Source of the DNA: Streptococcus mitis
Lineage (GTDB): Bacteria > Bacillota > Bacilli > Lactobacillales > Streptococcaceae
Length of the DNA: 64,000 nt
Direction of reading: 5' to 3'
Assembly (NCBI GenBank): GCA_001914195.1
Contig: MKYF01000001.1
Coordinates: 62,001-126,000, forward strand
The translations under genes were made by a program, and so were the position numbers. This document shows, in pieces, positions 30,681 to 39,004 of the stretch (positions are counted from its first letter, which is position 1; each line of letters opens with the position of its first letter). Under the pieces are notes generated by a model. That model had not been told where the DNA came from. It saw only the letters and a list, made by a program, of their open reading frames with translations, and made no database searches.

Positions 30681-31067
30681 ATGCAACTAATAAATTATGA
30701 AGCATTTTTAAGTGCTAGAGATGCTCTAACTTTTGAAGAATGTCAAAACATTCATCAGACAATTCTAGACAATATTGGTAACGATGAGGAAATTTTAGAA
30801 GTATGGTCTGATTTTTTGCAAGCTAGTATAAGCTATGCTCATATTCGTAGCCAGTGGTTGCTTTGGGAACGTGAAGAGCGTCAACAAAAAGATGAAGGTA
30901 GAACATCAAAGCATGAGCGAGTAATATATTGTCTAAAGCTTCTTAGTCGTTATCTAGGGCAAGAAGGTGTGGACGTTTCATGGTTTGATTCTATAGAGGA
31001 TAACAGAAAGCAAATAGGAGATTTTGCTTGTTATATAGCTTATATCTACTCTATAAATGCTAGATAG
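30681..31067 (+). CDS. Hypothetical helical protein, last IME cargo gene
   Basis: A 128-residue all-helical soluble protein with many Trp/Glu/Arg (SQWLLWEREERQQ). No family recognised. The RBS GAGGTGTTAG is acceptable. It is 40 nt after the previous gene and followed at once by a strong hairpin terminator, so it closes the plus-strand cargo unit. Size and fold class would suit a small immunity protein or regulator, but nothing specific supports either. Confidence 0.6.
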   Translation: MQLINYEAFLSARDALTFEECQNIHQTILDNIGNDEEILEVWSDFLQASISYAHIRSQWLLWEREERQQKDEGRTSKHERVIYCLKLLSRYLGQEGVDVSWFDSIEDNRKQIGDFACYIAYIYSINAR

Positions 31068-31097
31068 AAAATGCAGGCTGATTAATGCCTGCATTTT
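31068..31097. terminator. Bidirectional terminator at the end of IME cargo
   Basis: AAAATGCAGGC pairs perfectly with GCCTGCATTTT around an 8-nt loop. A-rich and T-rich flanks suit both strands. The last G is next to the cargo gene stop codon. Confidence 0.85.
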
Positions 31098-31168
31098 GAA
31101 CTTCAATTATTCATTCAAAAGATTTTACTATTTTCATGAATAAACTTGAAGTGAAAGAATAAAAAATG

Positions 31169-31201
31169 AAGAGCTACTCATCTGTGAAGTAGCTCTTCTC
31201 T
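31169..31201. terminator. Second hairpin between cargo and rpmG
   Basis: AAGAGCTACT pairs perfectly with AGTAGCTCTT around a 9-nt loop, with CTCTTAT after it. It may terminate leftward transcription from rpmFG, whose normal downstream DNA was displaced by the IME. The rest of 31098-31348 holds the arm repeats and a 14-bp palindrome (TGTATTGCAATACA, 31266-31279). Confidence 0.5.
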
Positions 31202-31231
31202 TATATCCGTAATCTCTTTTTATTTATCTGA

Positions 31232-31254
31232 AAATGTAGAGAAAAATGTAGAGA
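31232..31254. repeat. Right integrase arm-type repeat pair
   Basis: AAATGTAGAGA at 31232-31242 and 31244-31254, the same word and 12-bp period as beside the integrase gene. It lies about 100 bp inside the attachment core in rpmG. Confidence 0.7.
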
Positions 31255-31348
31255 TTCGGCTGATTTGTATTGCAATACATTGAAATTTGAAATTTCAAGA
31301 ATCGCTTAAAATCAGGTTTTCTCACGCCTACTGACGTGTAGTGAATCT

Positions 31349-31498
31349 CTATTTAACCTCTGTAAACACAACGTGTTTGCGAAGTTTTGGTGAGTATTTC
31401 TTCAATTGAAGACGGTCTGGAGTGTTACGTTTGTTTTTAGAAGTAAGGTACAAGCGTTCACCAGATTCTTTGTGTTCAAGTGTAATATTTACGCGCAT
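31349..31498 (-). CDS. rpmG: 50S ribosomal protein L33
   Basis: A 49-residue L33: [19 protein letters not shown] at the N-terminus, then [19 protein letters not shown]. There are no zinc-binding Cys pairs, so it is the Cys-minus paralogue. It follows rpmF by 15 nt in a two-gene operon with RBS AAGGGAG. The last codons ACAGAGGTTAAATAG encode TEVK-stop and form the attachment core of the IME, so the present 3' end may have been supplied by the element. The protein is intact. Confidence 0.95.
31353..31365. other. Right attachment core in the rpmG 3' end
   Basis: TTAACCTCTGTAA, 12 of 13 identical to the core beside the integrase at 20732-20744. The 3' end of rpmG is, as I recall, a reported insertion site for streptococcal integrative elements. 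Confidence 0.65.
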
Positions 31499-31513
31499 GG
31501 TATCTCCCTTCTA

Positions 31514-31696
31514 TTATTCAGCTGATGCAGCTTTAGCGATTTTACGTCCTTTGTAGTATCCTTTAAGTGATATACGGTGAGAACGTGAGTAATCTCCAGT
31601 AGTTTCGTCAAAGTTTACAGATGGAGCTGTTACTTTGTAGTGTGTACGACGTTTGTTTTTCTTCGCTTTTGAAGTGCGACGTGCAGGTACTGCCAT
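31514..31696 (-). CDS. rpmF: 50S ribosomal protein L32
   Basis: A 60-residue L32: AVPARRTSKAKKNKRRTHYKV at the N-terminus and the HRISLKGYYKGRKI segment. The usual Cys ligands of zinc-bound L32 are absent, fitting the C-minus form seen in streptococci. RBS is AAAGGAGAAATC. First gene of the rpmF-rpmG operon, divergent from ilvD. Confidence 0.95.
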   Translation of the reverse strand: MAVPARRTSKAKKNKRRTHYKVTAPSVNFDETTGDYSRSHRISLKGYYKGRKIAKAASAE

Positions 31697-31841
31697 TTTG
31701 ATTTCTCCTTTAGGTATTTATATTCGATTCAATCTACTGATTTTCATCAACCATACTAGGATAACACATTTTTTTTGTAAAGTAAAGTTACTTGACAAAA
31801 AAAGATGAAAAAAATAGAAGCCATTCAATCTAATTAATCGA

Positions 31842-31856
31842 AATTTTCTGAAAATT
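31842..31856. promoter_or_regulatory. Perfect CodY box upstream of ilvD
   Basis: AATTTTCTGAAAATT matches the CodY consensus AATTTTCWGAAAATT at all 15 positions. It lies about 35 bp upstream of an extended -10 (TGC-TATAAT, 31893-31901). CodY represses branched-chain amino-acid genes when isoleucine, leucine or valine are plentiful. Confidence 0.8.
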
Positions 31857-31926
31857 CAAGAATTTTCTTCTGTTCATTGCTTTTAAAATGTGCTATAATA
31901 GTAAAAACTGAAATGGGAGGGAACAA

Positions 31927-33630
31927 ATGACTGAATTAGATAAACGTCACCGCAGTAGCATTTATGACAGCATGGTTAAATCACCAAACCGTGCCATGCT
32001 TCGTGCGACTGGTATGACAGATAAGGACTTTGAAACACCGATTGTAGGGGTTATTTCGACTTGGGCGGAAAATACACCATGTAACATTCACTTGCATGAT
32101 TTTGGGAAATTGGCTAAAGAAGGTGTCAAATCTGCAGGTGCTTGGCCTGTGCAATTTGGAACTATCACTGTGGCGGATGGGATTGCCATGGGAACGCCTG
32201 GTATGCGCTTCTCCTTGACATCTCGTGATATCATCGCAGACTCTATCGAGGCGGCTATGGGTGGTCACAACGTCGATGCCTTCGTCGCTATTGGTGGCTG
32301 TGATAAGAACATGCCTGGTTCTATGATTGCCATTGCCAATATGGATATCCCAGCTATTTTCGCCTATGGTGGAACCATTGCACCGGGAAATCTTGATGGT
32401 AAAGATATCGACTTGGTTTCTGTTTTTGAGGGTATCGGAAAATGGAACCACGGTGATATGACAGCTGAGGACGTGAAACGTCTCGAATGTAATGCCTGCC
32501 CTGGACCTGGTGGCTGTGGTGGTATGTATACTGCTAATACCATGGCGACTGCTATCGAAGTTTTGGGTATGAGTTTGCCAGGTTCTTCATCTCACCCAGC
32601 TGAATCAGCTGATAAGAAAGAAGACATCGAAGCAGCAGGACGTGCTGTTGTTAAGATGTTGGAACTTGGTCTCAAACCATCAGATATCTTGACTCGTGAA
32701 GCCTTTGAAGATGCTATCACTGTAACCATGGCTCTCGGTGGTTCTACAAATGCCACTCTTCACTTGCTTGCCATTGCCCATGCTGCCAATGTTGACTTGT
32801 CTCTTGAGGACTTCAATACGATCCAAGAGCGTGTGCCTCACTTGGCCGACTTGAAACCATCTGGTCAGTATGTCTTCCAAGACCTCTACGAAGTCGGTGG
32901 TGTGCCTGCGGTTATGAGATATCTCTTGGCAAATGGTTTCCTTCACGGAGACCGTATTACATGTACTGGTAAGACTGTTGCTGAGAACTTAGCTGACTTT
33001 GCAGACCTCACTCCAGGTCAAAAAGTCATTATGCCACTTGAAAATCCAAAACGTGCAGATGGTCCGCTTATCATCTTGAACGGGAATCTTGCCCCTGATG
33101 GTGCGGTTGCCAAGGTATCAGGTGTTAAAGTGCGTCGTCACGTTGGTCCAGCTAAGGTCTTTGACTCAGAAGAAGATGCTATTCAGGCCGTTCTGACAGA
33201 TGAAATCGTTGATGGCGATGTAGTCGTTGTTCGTTTCGTTGGACCTAAAGGTGGTCCTGGTATGCCTGAGATGCTGTCACTTTCATCAATGATCGTTGGT
33301 AAAGGTCAGGGAGATAAGGTGGCCCTCTTGACAGACGGCCGTTTCTCTGGTGGTACTTATGGTCTGGTTGTTGGACATATCGCTCCTGAAGCTCAGGATG
33401 GTGGCCCGATTGCCTACCTTCGTACAGGCGATATCGTTACGGTTGATCAAGATACTAAAGAAATTTCTATGGCCGTATCCGAAGAAGAACTTGAAAAACG
33501 TAAGGCAGAAACAACCTTGCCACCACTTTACAGTCGAGGTGTCCTCGGTAAATATGCCCATATCGTATCATCTGCTTCACGTGGAGCCGTGACAGACTTC
33601 TGGAATATGGACAAGTCAGGTAAAAAATAA
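31927..33630 (+). CDS. ilvD: Dihydroxy-acid dehydratase
   Basis: A 567-residue IlvD that converts 2,3-dihydroxy-isovalerate and -methylvalerate to the 2-keto acids of valine and isoleucine synthesis. The Fe-S cluster cysteines are in CDKNMPG (about 125) and CPGPGGCGGMYTANT (about 198-212). DGRFSGGTYG and VGHIAPEA near the C-terminus complete the active-site pattern. Full family length, RBS GGGAGGG. A perfect CodY box upstream and no neighbouring ilv genes indicate a stand-alone, CodY-regulated gene. Confidence 0.97.
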   Translation: MTELDKRHRSSIYDSMVKSPNRAMLRATGMTDKDFETPIVGVISTWAENTPCNIHLHDFGKLAKEGVKSAGAWPVQFGTITVADGIAMGTPGMRFSLTSRDIIADSIEAAMGGHNVDAFVAIGGCDKNMPGSMIAIANMDIPAIFAYGGTIAPGNLDGKDIDLVSVFEGIGKWNHGDMTAEDVKRLECNACPGPGGCGGMYTANTMATAIEVLGMSLPGSSSHPAESADKKEDIEAAGRAVVKMLELGLKPSDILTREAFEDAITVTMALGGSTNATLHLLAIAHAANVDLSLEDFNTIQERVPHLADLKPSGQYVFQDLYEVGGVPAVMRYLLANGFLHGDRITCTGKTVAENLADFADLTPGQKVIMPLENPKRADGPLIILNGNLAPDGAVAKVSGVKVRRHVGPAKVFDSEEDAIQAVLTDEIVDGDVVVVRFVGPKGGPGMPEMLSLSSMIVGKGQGDKVALLTDGRFSGGTYGLVVGHIAPEAQDGGPIAYLRTGDIVTVDQDTKEISMAVSEEELEKRKAETTLPPLYSRGVLGKYAHIVSSASRGAVTDFWNMDKSGKK

Positions 33631-33637
33631 ACTCAAA

Positions 33638-33670
33638 AAGCAAGCCAACTTCGGCTTGCTTCTTTTCATC
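33638..33670 (+). terminator. ilvD terminator
   Basis: AAGCAAGCC pairs with GGCTTGCTT around a short loop, followed by CTTTTC. Confidence 0.8.
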
Positions 33671-33691
33671 TCCAAAAGTGATTTGCCTGCC

Positions 33692-33889
33692 TATACTCAA
33701 TAAAAATCAAAGAGCAAACTAGGAAGTTAGCCGCAGGTTGCTCAAAACAGTGTTTTGAGGTTGCAGATAGAACTGACGAAGTCAGCTCAAAACAGTGTTT
33801 TGAGGTCGCAGATAGAACTGACGAAGTCAGTAACATATATCTACGACAAGCCGACGCTGACGTGGTTTAAAGAGATTTTTGAAGAGTAT
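33692..33889 (-). repeat. BOX element, A-B-C type
   Basis: On the minus strand it begins ATACTCTTCAAAAATC, contains boxA, one boxB (from the first CTGACTTCGTCAG to the second) and boxC, and ends at TTGAGTATA. Its terminal T is the first base of the stop codon complement of the MIP18-family gene, so the repeat abuts that reading frame. Confidence 0.9.
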
Positions 33890-34230
33890 TAACGAGGTGG
33901 CAGTCCAAGGGCAATACGGCCGTAGCGACTGATTCGTGTAATTTTCCAGGCAGGCGACCAGGTAACTTCAACCTTGACATCTTCGATACCATCAATTTGT
34001 TTCAGACCTGCAACGATTTCGATAGGCAAGCTTTCGGCACAATCGCAGGCAGTATCGGTGAAGGTCATGACAATCTTACAGAGGCCTGTTTCGTCTAAAT
34101 TGATTTCATAAATCAGCCCTAGATTGTAAACATCCAATTCCACATCTGTATCAAAAACCTTCTCTAGTTTTTCGATAATTTGGTCTTGCAAGGCCAAAGC
34201 GCGGTCATTGATTTTGATATCCTCTCTCAT
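33889..34230 (-). CDS. MIP18/DUF59-family iron-sulfur assembly protein
   Basis: A 113-residue MIP18-family (PaaD/SufT-like) protein, thought to help Fe-S cluster assembly or transfer. The conserved core is present: VELDVYNLGLIYEINLDETG, the reactive-Cys loop MTFTDTACDCAESLP and KVEVTWSPAW. RBS is GGAGGGA. It sits next to ilvD, whose product needs an Fe-S cluster, but on the opposite strand. The stop codon overlaps the end of a BOX element. Confidence 0.88.
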   Translation of the reverse strand: MREDIKINDRALALQDQIIEKLEKVFDTDVELDVYNLGLIYEINLDETGLCKIVMTFTDTACDCAESLPIEIVAGLKQIDGIEDVKVEVTWSPAWKITRISRYGRIALGLPPR

Positions 34231-34299
34231 TACAGTCCCTCCACGTGATAAATATCCTCTATTTTCTCATAATTCTGACAATTTGGCAAGTTTTTGATG

Positions 34300-34314
34300 A
34301 ATTTTCTGAAAAAT
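34300..34314. promoter_or_regulatory. CodY-like box upstream of the Rgg-type regulator
   Basis: AATTTTCTGAAAAAT matches the CodY consensus at 14 of 15 positions, followed within a few bases by a -10-like TATGATAAAAT. CodY control of this regulator is likely but not proven. Confidence 0.5.
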
Positions 34315-34353
34315 ATGATAAAATGAAGAAAATACTGAATCAAGGGGAAGCCT

Positions 34354-35205
34354 ATGGAGCAGATTGGAAAAGTCTTTAGACAATTACGAGAGTCAAGAAA
34401 TATCTCGTTGAGACAAGCAACTGGAGGACAATTTTCGCCGTCTATGTTATCTCGCTTTGAAACAGGTCAGAGTGAGCTTTCGGTGGAAAAGTTTCTATTT
34501 GCCCTAGAAAATATATCTGCCAGTGTGGAGGAAATCCTCTTTCTGGCGAGAGGTTTTCAGTATGATACAGATTCTGAGTTGAGAAAAGAAATCATAGATG
34601 TCTTGGATCCAAAGAATATAGCTCCGCTTGAGGACTTGTATCGGAAGGAGTATCAAAAGCATGCCCATTCTCAAAACAAACAGAAACATATTTTAAATGC
34701 CATTATTATCAAGTCTTATATGAAGAGTATGGATGAAAGGGTAGAATTAACAGCAGAGGAAGGGAAAGTTCTTCATGATTATTTGTTTTCTACCGAGATT
34801 TGGGGAATCTATGAACTCAATTTTTTTTCAGTCAGTTCTCCCTTTTTATCAGTTCCTCTTTTTACCAGATATGTACGAGAAATGGTCCGCAAATCTGATT
34901 TTCTAATGGAAATGTCTGGTAATCGAAATCTTTTTCATACCATGCTATTGAATGGTTTTTTAGTCAGCATTGAGTGTGAAGAATTTACCAATGCCTCTTA
35001 TTTTAAACGTGTTATCGAAGAGCATTTCTACAATGAAAATGAAACCTATTTCCGAATTGTCCATTTGTGGGCTGAAGGTCTCTTTGATAGCAAGCAAGGC
35101 AGAGTCAAGGAAGGTCAGAAAAAGATGGAAGATGCTGTCCGTATTTTTGAGATGCTTGGCTGTAATAAATCTGCCGAATACTATAGAAAAACGACCGATT
35201 GTTGA
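34354..35205 (+). CDS. Rgg/GadR/MutR-family transcriptional regulator
   Basis: A 283-residue regulator. The N-terminal XRE HTH (about 5-62) reads FRQLRESRNISLRQATGGQFSPSMLSRFETGQSELS. The rest is an all-helical TPR-like domain that in Rgg proteins binds short hydrophobic peptides. No obvious peptide pheromone ORF was recognised beside it. RBS is AAGGGGAAG. A CodY-like box precedes it. The target may be the downstream MFS gene, but a BOX element and about 310 bp intervene. Confidence 0.85.
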   Translation: MEQIGKVFRQLRESRNISLRQATGGQFSPSMLSRFETGQSELSVEKFLFALENISASVEEILFLARGFQYDTDSELRKEIIDVLDPKNIAPLEDLYRKEYQKHAHSQNKQKHILNAIIIKSYMKSMDERVELTAEEGKVLHDYLFSTEIWGIYELNFFSVSSPFLSVPLFTRYVREMVRKSDFLMEMSGNRNLFHTMLLNGFLVSIECEEFTNASYFKRVIEEHFYNENETYFRIVHLWAEGLFDSKQGRVKEGQKKMEDAVRIFEMLGCNKSAEYYRKTTDC

Positions 35206-35380
35206 ATATCTGCAAACTAAGAAAATTATTTAAAATTTGAAGCGATAGAATTGTTGAGCTCTCACAGGTTATCAAAGAAGTTATATCGTTTTTTTGCTCA
35301 TTTTGTTTGTTGCATATATTCAAAAGTTTTTCCTCTAGAATTTCTAAGTGCTATACTATAGTCATACTTCACATAAAACT

Positions 35381-35496
35381 TATACTCTTCGAAAATCAAA
35401 TTCAAACCACGTCAGCTTCCATCTGCAACCTCAAAACACTGTTTTGAGCAACCTTCGGCTAGCTTCCTAGTTTGCTCTTTGATTTTCATTGAGTAT
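35381..35496 (+). repeat. Shortened BOX element
   Basis: Begins TATACTCTTCGAAAATC and ends TTTTCATTGAGTATT, with most of boxA deleted so that only about 35 bp of it joins boxC. A likely promoter (TGC-TATACT, 35349-35357) lies upstream, so the repeat would be in the MFS gene leader. The rest of 35206-35519 holds a weak hairpin ending TATCGTTTTTTT and no ORF. Confidence 0.85.
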
Positions 35497-35519
35497 TTGA
35501 ACAAGAAGGGAGATTATCT

Positions 35520-36767
35520 ATGAAACTATTGTTCAGAAATCAAGCTTATCGTCTCTTGACTTTGTCACGCTTCTTCAATGCTTTTGGTGCTTCAATTTTT
35601 AATCTGGTCTTTATCGTCTATGCATCGACCCTGCCACAAGCCTCCTTTGCTGTTGCTATGGCGAATATTGTCATGATTCTTCCGACTCTCTTTACAGTTT
35701 TTGTAGGGATTCGGGCAGATTACACGAGGGACAAGGTCAAATGGATGGTCTATAGCGGTTTGTTTCAGGCGGTTTTATTTTTTCTAGCAGCTTTAGTTGT
35801 CCAGCAAGCTAGTCTATTTGCCTTTTCTAGCCTGTGTTTAATCAATGTCATTAGTGATGTCATCAGTGATTTTGCAGGTGGCTTGCGCATGCCGCTTATT
35901 AAGGAAAAAGTAGCTGAAGATGATCTGATGGAGGCTTATTCTTTTTCCCAGTTCATCACCTATATTTCAGCTATTGGTGGTCAAGCTTTTGGAGTCTGGC
36001 TCTTAGGACTATCGGTTAACAATTTTTCCCTCGTTGCGGGAATCAATGCCTGTTTTTTCCTAGTATCAGCCGTTATCCTCTTTTTAGGAAAAAGCAAATT
36101 GAGCCTGTCAATGTCATCTGCTGATGGTGAAATTCTAAAAAATGAGAAGCTTCCGATTAAAGAGCAGTTCCTAACGATTTATCGAAATTTACGTCTCGTT
36201 TTTCTTAAAGGTGGGCAGAAAAACTTTGGTTTTATGCTCTGTGCTGTCTTGCTTATCAATGCCTTGGGTGGCGCTTTAGGAAGCATCTATAACATCTTCT
36301 TTTTGAGCCATTCTCTTTTGGACTTTTCTTACACAGAGGCATTATTTATCAGTCAATTCTGTGCTTTGTTAGCAATCATCATCAGTAGCCTTACGGGCAA
36401 TGATTATTTTGGGAAGCAGTCCTTGCCTAGATTGATGATTTGGGTGACCGTAGGACTCAGTCTAGTTGGTCTAGCTAATTTATTCAATCAAGTCGTACTT
36501 GGTTTGCTATTCCTCTGTTCAACTCTGTATGTGTCTGGTAAAGTTCAACCAAAGATTAGTGCCATGCTCCTGAAAAATCTAGCTCCAGAGGTTCTAGCTC
36601 GTACCAGTAATTTTTTAGGTTTATTGTTCACCTTATCCATACCTGTGGGAACAGCTTGTTTTTCACTTGTTGCCGTATGGAATATACAGTTGACTTGGAT
36701 GCTATTTGTTGGTCTTTCCTTCCTGGCTATTCTTTTGACAGTTATTAATCTCAAAAATGATATCTAA
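35520..36767 (+). CDS. Major facilitator superfamily transporter
   Basis: A 415-residue membrane protein with about 12 hydrophobic helices and an MFS-type cytoplasmic loop between helices 2 and 3 (VGIRADYTRDKVKWM). The longer central loop (SADGEILKNEKLP) separates the two halves. RBS is AAGGGAG. Drug or metabolite export is the usual role, but the substrate is unknown. The mRNA leader probably contains a BOX element. Upstream is an Rgg-like regulator that could control it. Confidence 0.85.
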   Translation: MKLLFRNQAYRLLTLSRFFNAFGASIFNLVFIVYASTLPQASFAVAMANIVMILPTLFTVFVGIRADYTRDKVKWMVYSGLFQAVLFFLAALVVQQASLFAFSSLCLINVISDVISDFAGGLRMPLIKEKVAEDDLMEAYSFSQFITYISAIGGQAFGVWLLGLSVNNFSLVAGINACFFLVSAVILFLGKSKLSLSMSSADGEILKNEKLPIKEQFLTIYRNLRLVFLKGGQKNFGFMLCAVLLINALGGALGSIYNIFFLSHSLLDFSYTEALFISQFCALLAIIISSLTGNDYFGKQSLPRLMIWVTVGLSLVGLANLFNQVVLGLLFLCSTLYVSGKVQPKISAMLLKNLAPEVLARTSNFLGLLFTLSIPVGTACFSLVAVWNIQLTWMLFVGLSFLAILLTVINLKNDI

Positions 36768-36844
36768 ATCCTAAATTTTTTCTCACTGTTTTAATCCCTC
36801 TATTTATGGTAAAATAAGACTATTAAGTTTAAAGAGGATTCCCT

Positions 36845-38125
36845 ATGAAATTACAAAAACCAAAAGGAACGCAGGATATTTTACCTGCTGAGTCTGTCAA
36901 ATGGCAGTATGTTGAGGGCTTTGCCCGTGAGATTTTCAAGCGCTATAACTACGCAGAAGTGCGCACGCCTATTTTTGAGCACTACGAGGTTATCAGCCGT
37001 TCTGTCGGAGATACAACGGATATCGTAACCAAGGAAATGTACGACTTCTATGACAAGGGTGACCGCCATATCACCCTCCGTCCAGAAGGAACTGCGCCAG
37101 TTGTCCGTTCCTATGTGGAAAATAAACTCTTCGCCCCAGAAGTGCAAAAGCCAAGCAAGTTCTACTATATGGGACCTATGTTCCGTTATGAGCGTCCACA
37201 GGCAGGGCGTTTGCGCCAGTTCCACCAGATTGGTGTTGAGTGTTTTGGCTCTAGCAATCCAGCTACCGATGTGGAAACCATCGCGATGGCAGCCCATTTC
37301 TTGAAAGAAATTGGCATCCAAGGTGTCAAACTACACCTCAATACGCTTGGAAATCCTGAGAGCCGTGCGGCTTATCGTCAAGCCTTGATTGACTATTTGA
37401 CACCGCTCAAGGAGACCTTGTCTAAGGATAGCCAGCGTCGCTTGGAGGAAAACCCTCTCCGTGTCTTGGACTCTAAGGAAAAAGAAGACAAGGTGGCAGT
37501 GGAGAATGCACCGTCTATCTTGGATTTCCTTGATGAAGAAAGCCAAGCTCATTTTGATGCGGTGCGTCAGATGTTGGAAAATCTTGGGGTAGACTATATC
37601 ATTGATACCAATATGGTGCGTGGTCTGGACTACTACAACCACACCATTTTCGAGTTTATCACTGAGATCGAGGGCAATGACTTGACCGTCTGTGCGGGTG
37701 GTCGTTACGATGGTTTGGTTGCCTACTTTGGTGCTCCTGAAACTGCTGGCTTTGGTTTTGGACTTGGTGTAGAGCGCCTGCTTCTCATTCTTGAAAAGCA
37801 AGGTGTGGCCCTCCCTATCGAAAATGCCCTAGATGTCTATATTGCAGTCTTGGGAGAAGGAGCAAATGTTAAGGCCTTGGAATTGGTACAGGCTCTTCGC
37901 CAACAAGGTTTCAAAGCAGAGCGTGATTACCTCAACCGTAAGCTCAAAGCTCAGTTCAAGTCAGCCGATGTCTTTGCGGCTAAGACCCTCATCACTCTAG
38001 GTGAGAGCGAAGTCGAAAGCGGACAAGTGACGGTCAAGAACAACCAAACACGAGAAGAAGTGCAAGTATCACTTGATGCTATCAGCCAAAACTTCTCAGA
38101 AATCTTTGAAAAATTAGGCTTTTAA
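36845..38125 (+). CDS. hisS: Histidyl-tRNA synthetase
   Basis: A 426-residue class II synthetase charging tRNA-His. Motif 2 region YYMGPMFRYERPQAGRLRQFHQ, the histidine-specific motifs LDYYNHTIFE and AGGRYDGL, and motif 3 GFGFGLGVERL are all clear. The C-terminal anticodon-binding domain covers about 330-426. RBS is AGAGGAT; an extended -10 (TGG-TAAAAT) lies about 30 bp upstream. The leader is too short for a T-box. Followed by a terminator. Confidence 0.98.
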   Translation: MKLQKPKGTQDILPAESVKWQYVEGFAREIFKRYNYAEVRTPIFEHYEVISRSVGDTTDIVTKEMYDFYDKGDRHITLRPEGTAPVVRSYVENKLFAPEVQKPSKFYYMGPMFRYERPQAGRLRQFHQIGVECFGSSNPATDVETIAMAAHFLKEIGIQGVKLHLNTLGNPESRAAYRQALIDYLTPLKETLSKDSQRRLEENPLRVLDSKEKEDKVAVENAPSILDFLDEESQAHFDAVRQMLENLGVDYIIDTNMVRGLDYYNHTIFEFITEIEGNDLTVCAGGRYDGLVAYFGAPETAGFGFGLGVERLLLILEKQGVALPIENALDVYIAVLGEGANVKALELVQALRQQGFKAERDYLNRKLKAQFKSADVFAAKTLITLGESEVESGQVTVKNNQTREEVQVSLDAISQNFSEIFEKLGF

Positions 38126-38138
38126 TAGTAGATAAACT

Positions 38139-38168
38139 GGTCAGGATTTTACTCCTGACCTTTTTCTT
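38139..38168 (+). terminator. hisS terminator
   Basis: GGTCAGGA pairs with TCCTGACC around a 6-nt loop, followed by TTTTTCTTTT. Confidence 0.85.
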
Positions 38169-38193
38169 TTGCAAAATGACAAAAATCATAAAC

Positions 38194-38238
38194 TTTTTGA
38201 CAAATATGCTTGTCAAAAAGAAAAAGATGTGTTACAAT
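38194..38238 (+). promoter_or_regulatory. Promoter with overlapping inverted-repeat operator
   Basis: TTGTCA (38210-38215), 17-bp spacer, TACAAT (38233-38238). The -35 lies in a perfect inverted repeat, TTTTTGACA (38194-38202) and TGTCAAAAA (38211-38219). A regulator bound there would block RNA polymerase; the XRE protein encoded downstream in the same transcript is the obvious candidate. Confidence 0.65.
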
Positions 38239-38274
38239 ATAATCAAGTTAAGAGAAAAGGAGCAGGGAACGATT

Positions 38275-38589
38275 ATGTGGGCATTAGGATTTGTACCTCT
38301 TGTGATTATGTTTTATCTCTATCATACCCAAAGGGTCAAGAAATTAGAGAATAAAATCAAAAGAATTGAGCAAAAACAGAAAGGAAATAAAGAAATGTCA
38401 AGATTATTAAAAGAATTGATTGGGAAAACACCGAAAATCTTTGGACAAGTTTTTGGAACAGATAACTGGGAAGTTGTAGATGTTGATGAGGAATGGGTCA
38501 AGCTACGTCGTGTTGATAAAAAAGGAAAAGAAAAATTCAAACTACAACGCATTGAGGATATCCAAACCGTTGAATTTGACGGAAAGTAG
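38275..38589 (+). CDS. Small membrane-anchored protein with C-terminal soluble domain
   Basis: A 104-residue protein. One N-terminal helix (MWALGFVPLVIMFYLYHTQ) is followed by a charged coiled coil (KKLENKIKRIEQKQKG). A small domain of about 60 residues follows, containing LIGKTPKIFGQVFGTDNWEVVDVDEEWVKLR and resembling an SH3-like barrel. The ATG at 38275 is chosen for the RBS AAAGGAG and the hydrophobic start. First gene of the regulator/ABC cluster. Function unknown; it may modulate the transporter or the XRE regulator. Confidence 0.75.
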   Translation: MWALGFVPLVIMFYLYHTQRVKKLENKIKRIEQKQKGNKEMSRLLKELIGKTPKIFGQVFGTDNWEVVDVDEEWVKLRRVDKKGKEKFKLQRIEDIQTVEFDGK

Positions 38590-38598
38590 GTGTGTAAC

Positions 38599-38805
38599 AT
38601 GCAACTAAAAAATCGTCTAAAAGAGCTTCGGGCTCGCGATGGTCTCAATCAAACCGACCTAGCCAAGCTGGCAGGGGTTTCCAGACAGACCGTTAGCCTA
38701 CTAGAACGGGATGAGTACACCCCATCCATTATCATTGCCCTGAAAATATCTCAGATTTTCAACGAAACAGTCGAATCGGTATTTCGTTTGGAGGAGGACG
38801 AGTGA
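38599..38805 (+). CDS. XRE-family small transcriptional regulator
   Basis: A 68-residue Cro/CI-type HTH protein: RLKELRARDGLNQTDLAKLAGVSRQTVSLLERDEYTPS. It is of the stand-alone YozG/SpxR-like repressor size, with no effector domain. The ATG at 38599 or a GTG at 38590 could be used. Its stop overlaps the next ATG (TGATG), so the cluster is translationally coupled. It probably represses the cluster through the inverted repeat at 38194-38219. Confidence 0.88.
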   Translation: MQLKNRLKELRARDGLNQTDLAKLAGVSRQTVSLLERDEYTPSIIIALKISQIFNETVESVFRLEEDE

Positions 38806-39002
38806 TGAACAAGTATAAAGTGATCTATTATGTAGTTGCCATAGCTTTATTAGTCAGCGTATTTCTACTGATTGGGATAGACTTAGGTTGGTTTAGTCCC
38901 TATCAAAGTGACCAATTTATTTGGGCCTACTTTGCACTCATCCCAGTAATTGAATGGATTGAAAAGAAATCCAAAAATCTAGCAAGTGAAAAAGGAGAAT
39001 GA
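38805..39002 (+). CDS. Small two-helix membrane protein
   Basis: A 65-residue protein with two hydrophobic segments (VIYYVVAIALLVSVFLLIGI and FIWAYFALIPVIEWI) and a charged tail. RBS is GGAGGAGG; the ATG overlaps the regulator stop codon, and its own stop overlaps the start region of the next gene. It belongs to the regulator/ABC cluster. No family name known. Confidence 0.75.
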   Translation: MNKYKVIYYVVAIALLVSVFLLIGIDLGWFSPYQSDQFIWAYFALIPVIEWIEKKSKNLASEKGE

Positions 39003-39004
39003 AA

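Noticed and set aside
38176..38274. Upstream extension of the 104-aa membrane-anchored protein
   Set aside because: The extension crosses the promoter and inverted repeat; the ATG at 38275 has a proper RBS.
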